From positions 1 through 50,244 of the forward strand of contig JAGVYW010000033.1 of assembly GCA_018303075.1 (NCBI GenBank): a DNA stretch of 50,244 bases, read 5' to 3'. Numbering within the stretch: position 1 is the stretch's first letter; the number at the start of each line of letters is the position of its first letter. Of the stretch, positions 41,134 to 47,598 are shown one piece after another. The position numbers were made by a program, and so were the translations under genes. The notes beneath the pieces are model-generated. The model was not told where the DNA came from. It saw only the letters and a program-made list of their open reading frames with translations, and ran no database searches. Source of the DNA: Candidatus Woesearchaeota archaeon (GTDB taxonomy: Archaea; Nanobdellota; Nanobdellia; Woesearchaeales; DSVV01).

Positions 41134-44100
41134 ATGAATATGATGCAGTTCAATAAATTTTTTTTAAAGAAAAAAAAATTTATGCATAAATCATTGGCAT
41201 TATTTATGATTTGTTTAGTTTTAACACTTCCTTTTTTTTCAGCAGGTGCTTTAGCTGTAACAGGGCAGATTGAAGAAGTTGCATATTCAGGTGATGTTGG
41301 CATTCCTGGATATATGAATGCAAAAGATGATGCTTTACATGTTCAGATTCTTGCCAGCAAAGATGCAGGTGAAACAACAAATAAAGATATTGTTATTGAA
41401 TTCAACCAGAAACAAGTTAATGCTGATAAATGTGAAGCAGTAGATGAACTTTCTGGAATCTCAAATAAATATGTCTGCAGTTATACATCAGAAAAAAAAT
41501 GGTATGCTCCAGGAAAAATGGATCTTATTGTAAAACTAGTTGATAAGCCAACAGTAGCAATATTGGATAGTGAAGTAAAAGAAGTTTTTATTGATGGTTA
41601 TGGCCCTGAGATCAGTTTAGATATTCCTTCTGGAACAAAAGATAGTTTTACACTTAAATATGATATTAAAGATAAGATATGCAAAGATTGTTCACAGCAA
41701 TGTGTTGGATTATACCAGATTTTTTTGACAGTCAATGGAAATATTGCAGATCAACAAGATGTTAGTGATCAAAATCTTTGTGATTATTCATTTAATGAAG
41801 AAAAATCAATAGGAGATTTAAATCTAGAATTTGGCAAAAACGAAATATGTGTTGTTGCAGTCGACAAATTAGGAAATATTGGCGGCAAAGATAAGAAAAA
41901 AGGCGAGTGTAAAACGATCACTGTAGACAGCACTGCGCCAATATTTGATGAAAATTCATTTGTTATCTTCGATGATAAGACTGGGCTTGTTGTTAATTTC
42001 AGAAAAGATACTGTAATAACAGCAACAATTAAAGTGAATGTTACTGATGATCAAACTACAATAAAACCGCAAAATGTAGAAGCTGATTTCTCTGCATTAA
42101 ATCCTGCTTATAAAAGTGAATATAAGGCAATAAAACCAAATCAATGCAAAGAACATGAATTAGAAATCAGCAGTGAGCAATCAATCTCTTTGTATGAATG
42201 TACATGGAATAAAATCAAAATCGCTGGCAACTTGGAATCAGATAATATTCCTGTAGCAATTACAGCAAAAGATGCAAGCGAGAATGCTGCAGTCTTTTCG
42301 AAAGCTCTTAGTTTACCAATAGATGCAGTTAATCCAAAAGTTGTGAAAATAATTGCATTATCTGAAAATGGACAGCAGATAAAATATCTTAATGGTGATA
42401 ATAATACAATTGCTTTGCTTATTGATGAACAAGGTGCTGGATTAGCAAAAGCAGATGTTTATATCAAAATAAATGGAAAAGAAAGCAAGGCAGCTCGATG
42501 TATTGCAGATAATGGATGGATATGTTTATTTGAAAATGTTCAATCTTTGTCTGGTCAAACTGGTGATTCTAAGCTTGTCTCAGTTGTTGCAGAAAAATCA
42601 AGCGATGATATCGGCAATCTTTTTGATGATAAGGGAGATAATAAAGAAATCTTCCTGCTTGATGTAGATGCGCCAGAGTTTCCTTCAAAAAGCATTTCAA
42701 TAATACCAAAAGGTGTTGAAAGAGATACTCTTGTAAATGGCGATATTGTTGAGATAAAAGCATTGATTAAAGAAAAAGGAGCTGGATTATCAGGAGAAAA
42801 TGTTTATGCTGATATTACTGCATTTGATCCAAGCTTGGAAGGAGATGCTGCGAGATTGCAGGCAGATGATTGTGCTGTCAAAACAGAAGATGATACAAGT
42901 GAAGATGCTACTGTTCCTGCTTCTGCTGCTGTAGATTCTGGAGCAGATGGCGGAATAGATGATGGAACAGATGCTGAGCAAATTCCAGAAGATATGTTTT
43001 CTGATGATGAACAATTGTATGAATGTACTTTTGAATATACTGGCAATATTGCAGCACAAGATATTTCATTAGAAATAATTGCAAATGATAATGCAGGCAA
43101 TCAAAAAAAGAGCAGTGATGATGATGAATATGGTAAAATAAAAGCAGTTGAGGTGGTGCAGAAAAAAGCAGATTTTTTTGCTGATAGTCTTGTAATAAAA
43201 GCAGATGAAATCAATAGAAATCATCTTTGGATGAGTGATGCAGGCGCAATTGTTAGAGCTGAGATAACATTGCAAGCGAAAGGCGGAAAAGAGCCGTATG
43301 TGCATGGATTTAGATTAGGCACTTGCACTGGAATGATTGATACTGAAAAATCATTAAATGCTTCGACTCCAATAACATTCAATGAATATGGGGTTCCTGA
43401 AGTCAAGAATAAAGGAAGAAGAACAAAATTGATATTGTTGACTTTGCCGACAATGGATAAAAAATTATTAAAAGATGCAAAAACATTTATTGTCACTTGC
43501 GATGGTGCAATCACGCAATCAAGTTCAAAGAACAGCAATATCTTTTCTCCAGATGAATTATTTCAAGCAGTTGTCACAATTCAAATAGGTTCATCAGTTT
43601 ATAATCCAGGAGATGCTGCATTGAATAAGATAATTGAAGGAAAAACATTTGTTGATGTGATGGATGCAATCATTAGTGTATTAGAGCCAATTGTTGATAT
43701 TTTAAGCAAGATCTGCGAGCCTATTAATGATATCAGAACGATTATCAACAATATTTGTGCTATCATAAACAGTATTGCAATAATATTAACTGGTACTCCT
43801 TGGGGTGAGATTAGTGGAGCAGCGCAAACTGCGCGAGGAAATGATAATACTTGCACTGAAATAGGCGGGTTTATGGATAAATTATGGCAGGGGTGGACTG
43901 GTAAAGATCCTGAACCAGGAGCATGGAATGAGAAAAGCTTTGCAAGTATAGGATATTGGTGTGATTTAGTATTATGTACAAGTTGTTCAGAGCAATGGGG
44001 CAGTAATATTCTTAATGGGTGGGGAGGAGATATTATAAGTCCTTCAAGAACATTTGGTAGTAATTTGAAAGATAATCCTGAAGCAGCAAAGGCTGCTGCT

Positions 44101-44688
44101 GATTTTATACGTCTGCCAGGTGATCCTCCTAATTTAGGTGATTTTACAATTGGAATAAATCTTGATCCACATCAAAGTTTGATTGTCGCATTAATCTGTT
44201 CACCTCCTTGCTTGCCAACCATAAAGAATAAACTTACAGCAATGAAACAGATTGCTGTTTCAAATAATGTCTGCAGAAACCTAGCATATAGGACAACAAA
44301 AACAGATAAAGCTCCTGCTGATTTTAGTAAATGTGATGGTCTTGTTGGGCAGCAAGTTTGTCAATTTATTGCTGGTGAGTTATGGTATATTGTGCCTGCA
44401 TTAATAACGCAGTTTGCACAAAAGTGGATATCATATTTCCTAGAAAAAGGTCTGCGTTATATTGGCAATTGCCCTGATGGAATATCAACATCAAGTCCAG
44501 GAACAACTCTTTGTATTGTTACAAGATTAGAAATTGCAATTTCAACAGCATTCAAGATAACAGAAACAGCTGCTAAATTCGAGAAATTAGCAAAAGACTT
44601 TAGTTTTGATACTAAAAGCGTAGATGATACGCAAAAAGATATTGAAGACGAATATGAAAAAGCTTATGGGGAGATTCCTGAGGAATAA
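41134..44688 (+). CDS. Giant secreted Ig-like surface protein, 1184 residues
   Basis: A basic N-region and hydrophobic core (about 17-46, ending FSAGALA-V) form a signal peptide. The exported part is acidic and beta-rich, with several Ig-like units. Two share a pattern of a paired Cys: LNPAYKSEYKAI...C...YECTWNKI...ITAKDASEN and FDPSLEGDA...C...YECTFEYTG...IANDNAGN, so at least one domain is duplicated (about 310-390 and 560-670). The last third is different: amphipathic or hydrophobic helices (about 855-890), a Trp- and Cys-rich stretch, and LICSPPCLPTIKNKL. No known family is identified. GGTGAT (41125-41130) precedes the ATG at 41134. Confidence 0.75.
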   Translation: MNMMQFNKFFLKKKKFMHKSLALFMICLVLTLPFFSAGALAVTGQIEEVAYSGDVGIPGYMNAKDDALHVQILASKDAGETTNKDIVIEFNQKQVNADKCEAVDELSGISNKYVCSYTSEKKWYAPGKMDLIVKLVDKPTVAILDSEVKEVFIDGYGPEISLDIPSGTKDSFTLKYDIKDKICKDCSQQCVGLYQIFLTVNGNIADQQDVSDQNLCDYSFNEEKSIGDLNLEFGKNEICVVAVDKLGNIGGKDKKKGECKTITVDSTAPIFDENSFVIFDDKTGLVVNFRKDTVITATIKVNVTDDQTTIKPQNVEADFSALNPAYKSEYKAIKPNQCKEHELEISSEQSISLYECTWNKIKIAGNLESDNIPVAITAKDASENAAVFSKALSLPIDAVNPKVVKIIALSENGQQIKYLNGDNNTIALLIDEQGAGLAKADVYIKINGKESKAARCIADNGWICLFENVQSLSGQTGDSKLVSVVAEKSSDDIGNLFDDKGDNKEIFLLDVDAPEFPSKSISIIPKGVERDTLVNGDIVEIKALIKEKGAGLSGENVYADITAFDPSLEGDAARLQADDCAVKTEDDTSEDATVPASAAVDSGADGGIDDGTDAEQIPEDMFSDDEQLYECTFEYTGNIAAQDISLEIIANDNAGNQKKSSDDDEYGKIKAVEVVQKKADFFADSLVIKADEINRNHLWMSDAGAIVRAEITLQAKGGKEPYVHGFRLGTCTGMIDTEKSLNASTPITFNEYGVPEVKNKGRRTKLILLTLPTMDKKLLKDAKTFIVTCDGAITQSSSKNSNIFSPDELFQAVVTIQIGSSVYNPGDAALNKIIEGKTFVDVMDAIISVLEPIVDILSKICEPINDIRTIINNICAIINSIAIILTGTPWGEISGAAQTARGNDNTCTEIGGFMDKLWQGWTGKDPEPGAWNEKSFASIGYWCDLVLCTSCSEQWGSNILNGWGGDIISPSRTFGSNLKDNPEAAKAAADFIRLPGDPPNLGDFTIGINLDPHQSLIVALICSPPCLPTIKNKLTAMKQIAVSNNVCRNLAYRTTKTDKAPADFSKCDGLVGQQVCQFIAGELWYIVPALITQFAQKWISYFLEKGLRYIGNCPDGISTSSPGTTLCIVTRLEIAISTAFKITETAAKFEKLAKDFSFDTKSVDDTQKDIEDEYEKAYGEIPEE

Positions 44689-44789
44689 ATATAATTCTGC
44701 GAACTATCCGTTCAGCAGAAATTAGGCTGGGCATCTGGCAATAGATATTTGGCAATTTTGATATTGGAATTTGGTAAAAGTAAAATACG

Positions 44790-45002
44790 GTGATAATTAT
44801 TGATTCAATTCCAACAAAAGAATCTGAAACAGTTGAATTTAAGAAATCGACAAGTGATTTCTTGAAAAATGAGGAATTGGAAATACCTATGTTTAGCCAA
44901 ACTGGAAATTACTTTGGAATAACATTCAAAAGACCATTATTAGACAAAACAGAAGAAGATTTACCAAAAGTTACTAGGAAGAAGATATTGGAAGATTATT
45001 AA
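44790..45002 (+). pseudogene. Internally deleted Schlafen AlbA_2-type ATPase/regulator remnant
   Basis: The 70-codon frame joins the two ends of a large protein. IPTKESETVEFKKSTSDFLK is the start of the AlbA_2 domain (E-S-E-x-V-E-F-K-x-S). LEIPMFSQTGNYFGITFKRP resembles the far C-terminal end of the same family (P-x-F-x-x-x-G-x-x-F-x-V-T-F). All of the middle is missing, so the product cannot be functional in the normal way. The start is also abnormal: GGTGAT (44789-44794) is the likely ribosome-binding site and ATT (44796 or 44799) would be the first codon, while the GTG at 44790 lies inside the site. Confidence 0.5.
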
Positions 45003-45014
45003 AGGTAAAAAACT

Positions 45015-46205
45015 ATGAAAAACTTCAAACGAATGGTTGTAATGATTATTGTAATAATTCTTTTAGTAGCGATAAGCTTATTTGCTGAGCAAAGCAATAA
45101 TAAAGAGGATTTAGTGGGGAAAACGATTACTCAAAGTACATATGATGAATCAAGTGTTCAACTTAGAGTAATTAATTCAACAACAGGTGCAGAACCATCT
45201 TCTGTTCAAGCACAAGATTTATCTTCTAACATAAACAAAGATGGTTCAGTTACATTCAAATCAAAAGATAAAAAACAGAAGTTTATAGTTCCTGCAGGAC
45301 AAACAGATGTATTTATTTGTGATGAGGATAGATGTGAAAAGCCAACAAAATGTCCTAAATGTAAATTTGAAGAGAAAGATGACAAATATATATTTCTTAA
45401 TAATGGAGTTCAAGTTGAAACAGATTTAGCTGAAAATGAAAATCCTGAAATTGTTCGAGAGAAGAATGAAAACTTTTGTATGAAAGATATGAGTAAACCA
45501 CAATGCGAATATGTACGGCAAGGTTTAACTAATGCAGTAAATATTGCAACTGCGCCGTTTAGAGCAGAAGTTGAAAGGGTTGTAGGTTCTTATGTTAATT
45601 CACTACTTGATGAAATGTGGATAGGCAGCAATAGAAATTTCATAATGGCATATTGCGGGGCAAAGTATTATGAAAAAGAAGGTTCGCAGATACAAGCGTT
45701 TGGCGGCATAGCTGACAGCTGGAAAACACCTGCAAGTTATGGAGTAAGAGATCCAATTGATGTTGTTTATGATGGATTGCTGAGCGGCGAAAGTAATATC
45801 ATCAAGATGTCAGGAACAAAAGAAGAAGTTACTCCAGAAATGTATCGTTATTCTGGAAGAGTGCAGCTGCTTGGCAATATGCAGTATAGAGTTTATTTTT
45901 ATAATTCCTGCACTAAACAAAGCTCTTTATTTGAAGGAGGATTTGTAAAAGAAGGGCAATTATCTGCGATTGGAGCGCCAAATTATGATATTCAGCAGTA
46001 CAATGATTATCTTGCAGGAGCAGCAACAACATTTAACTGCAAAAACGGGCATTGCAGGTTTAATCAACTTTGTGTGAATACAATCAAAACTATAAAAAAC
46101 GACGATAAAAAAGAAGAAACTACTTGCGTAACACTTGCAAAGAAAAAGTTTTTGACAGCGTTTAAAAATGGAAATGCTGATAAGAGCGGAAGTGTTGAGT
46201 GTTGA
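45015..46205 (+). CDS. Anchored Cys-rich secreted protein, 396 residues
   Basis: A single N-terminal helix (about 7-23) is followed by NNKEDLVGKTIT, the motif also found in two neighbours. Residues about 70-125 form a module with GSVTFKSKDKKQKFIVPAGQ and C-x(4)-C-x(4)-C-x2-C in CDEDRCEKPTKCPKC, similar to a module in the giant protein at the right edge. The remainder has DPIDVVYDGLLSGES and a Cys-containing tail (FNCKNGHCRFNQLC). It is probably a disulfide-bonded surface protein. The ATG at 45015 is preceded by AAAGGTAAA. No enzymatic motif is seen. Confidence 0.7.
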   Translation: MKNFKRMVVMIIVIILLVAISLFAEQSNNKEDLVGKTITQSTYDESSVQLRVINSTTGAEPSSVQAQDLSSNINKDGSVTFKSKDKKQKFIVPAGQTDVFICDEDRCEKPTKCPKCKFEEKDDKYIFLNNGVQVETDLAENENPEIVREKNENFCMKDMSKPQCEYVRQGLTNAVNIATAPFRAEVERVVGSYVNSLLDEMWIGSNRNFIMAYCGAKYYEKEGSQIQAFGGIADSWKTPASYGVRDPIDVVYDGLLSGESNIIKMSGTKEEVTPEMYRYSGRVQLLGNMQYRVYFYNSCTKQSSLFEGGFVKEGQLSAIGAPNYDIQQYNDYLAGAATTFNCKNGHCRFNQLCVNTIKTIKNDDKKEETTCVTLAKKKFLTAFKNGNADKSGSVEC

Positions 46206-46256
46206 AAGTATTGTTAAAACTTGTTACCTGTATTCGTACTCAAATGAGAACGGAAG

Positions 46257-46266
46257 ATTTATATAT
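46257..46266 (+). promoter_or_regulatory. TATA box of the DUF4143 ATPase gene
   Basis: ATTTATATAT lies 21-30 bp before the ATG at 46287, with GGAAG upstream as a possible BRE. There is no Shine-Dalgarno, so the transcript is probably leaderless and separate from its neighbours. Confidence 0.5.
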
Positions 46267-46286
46267 TAGTTCTCTTTACGATACTT

Positions 46287-47558
46287 ATGCAAAACATGGA
46301 TGATGCCTTAAGACTACTTAATCCTTGGTGGGAAGATGGAAAAGTAAGCGAGGAACTTGCAAAGAGCTACAAAAGAGAATCTTTTAAGAAAATGCAGGAA
46401 TTTAAAAAATATAAGCAGATAATTATTCTTACAGGATTAAGAAGAGTTGGAAAAACTACTCTTTTATATCAAGCCGTGAAAGAGCTACTCAATGAAATAC
46501 ATGCTAAAAATATATTTTATTTTAGTTTTGATAAAGAGGTTGATGATATAGTAGAACTTTTTGAAAACTATAAAGAATTGACTGGGGTAGATTATAAAAA
46601 AGAGAAAATTTCAGTTCTTTTTGATGAGATTACAAAATTTAAACTGTGGGCAAGCGAATTAAAATTAATATATGACGCATGTCCTAATATCAAGTTCTAT
46701 ATTTCTTCATCGAGCAGCATTAATTTAGAAGAAGAGGCTATAAAAAATCTTGCTGGAAGATATTTTCTAATTAATATCTGTCCATTGAATTTCAAAGAAT
46801 TTTTAGAATTAAGAGGCAAAGAGAAAATAATCAAGAATTATAAATTATACTATAGGGAGATAAAAAGAGAATTTTTTTCTTATTTAAAGAGAAGTTTTCC
46901 AGAAACTGTCAGCTGGGATAATGAATTAGTTATTAAAGATTATCTAAGAACAACAATTATAGACAAGATAATCAAGTCAGATATTCCGGAGAGATTTAAT
47001 AATATCAATAAAAAATTATTGTTTACTCTCTTAGATTTATTCTTTAAGGAGCCAGGTTTTTACCTTGATTATGATAATCTATCAAAAAGTCTAAGGATAA
47101 GCAAGAACACATTGTATCCTCATATTTTCTATCTTGAATTCTGCTACTTGATAAGAATTATCAGAAATTTTAGACCAAGCACTTTATCAGCAAGCAGAAA
47201 ATTGCAAAGAGTTTATCCTTATTGGTGGAATCTTGCATATTGTTATGGAGAGAACAATGATAAAATTATAGAGTCTTTTGTCTTAAGCACAATAGATGGA
47301 AATCATTATTGGAGAGATATAGAAAAAGAAATTGATTTTTTAAAAATTGATGGTAAGAATATTATACCTATTGAAGTTAAAAATAAAGAAATAATTGAAG
47401 AAAGGGAATTAAATACATTAAGATTATTTATGGATAAATATAAAATAAAAAAATCGCTTGTTTTATATCTCGGTGATGAAAATATAAAAAAGTGTAATTC
47501 AGGTGTGATTCAATTTATTCCATTCTGGAAATGGCTGCTCGAAAAGGATAAAAATTAA
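46287..47558 (+). CDS. AAA_14/DUF4143 ATP-binding protein
   Basis: The 423-residue protein has a Walker A in ILTGLRRVGKTTLLYQ (G50-x4-G55-K56-T57), a Walker B-like SVLFDEITKF, the sensor YISSSSSINLEEE and AGRYFLINICPLNFKEFLEL. A DUF4143-type C-terminal domain ends with the restriction-endonuclease-like EIDFLKIDGKNIIPIEVKNK. Such ATPases are common and mobile in archaea, and their role is not settled. It sits between two genes for related surface proteins with an independent promoter, which suggests that it inserted into the cluster. Confidence 0.85.
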   Translation: MQNMDDALRLLNPWWEDGKVSEELAKSYKRESFKKMQEFKKYKQIIILTGLRRVGKTTLLYQAVKELLNEIHAKNIFYFSFDKEVDDIVELFENYKELTGVDYKKEKISVLFDEITKFKLWASELKLIYDACPNIKFYISSSSSINLEEEAIKNLAGRYFLINICPLNFKEFLELRGKEKIIKNYKLYYREIKREFFSYLKRSFPETVSWDNELVIKDYLRTTIIDKIIKSDIPERFNNINKKLLFTLLDLFFKEPGFYLDYDNLSKSLRISKNTLYPHIFYLEFCYLIRIIRNFRPSTLSASRKLQRVYPYWWNLAYCYGENNDKIIESFVLSTIDGNHYWRDIEKEIDFLKIDGKNIIPIEVKNKEIIEERELNTLRLFMDKYKIKKSLVLYLGDENIKKCNSGVIQFIPFWKWLLEKDKN

Positions 47559-47598
47559 AAGAATATAAAAAGGAGTTAATCAAAATAATAGGGATATA

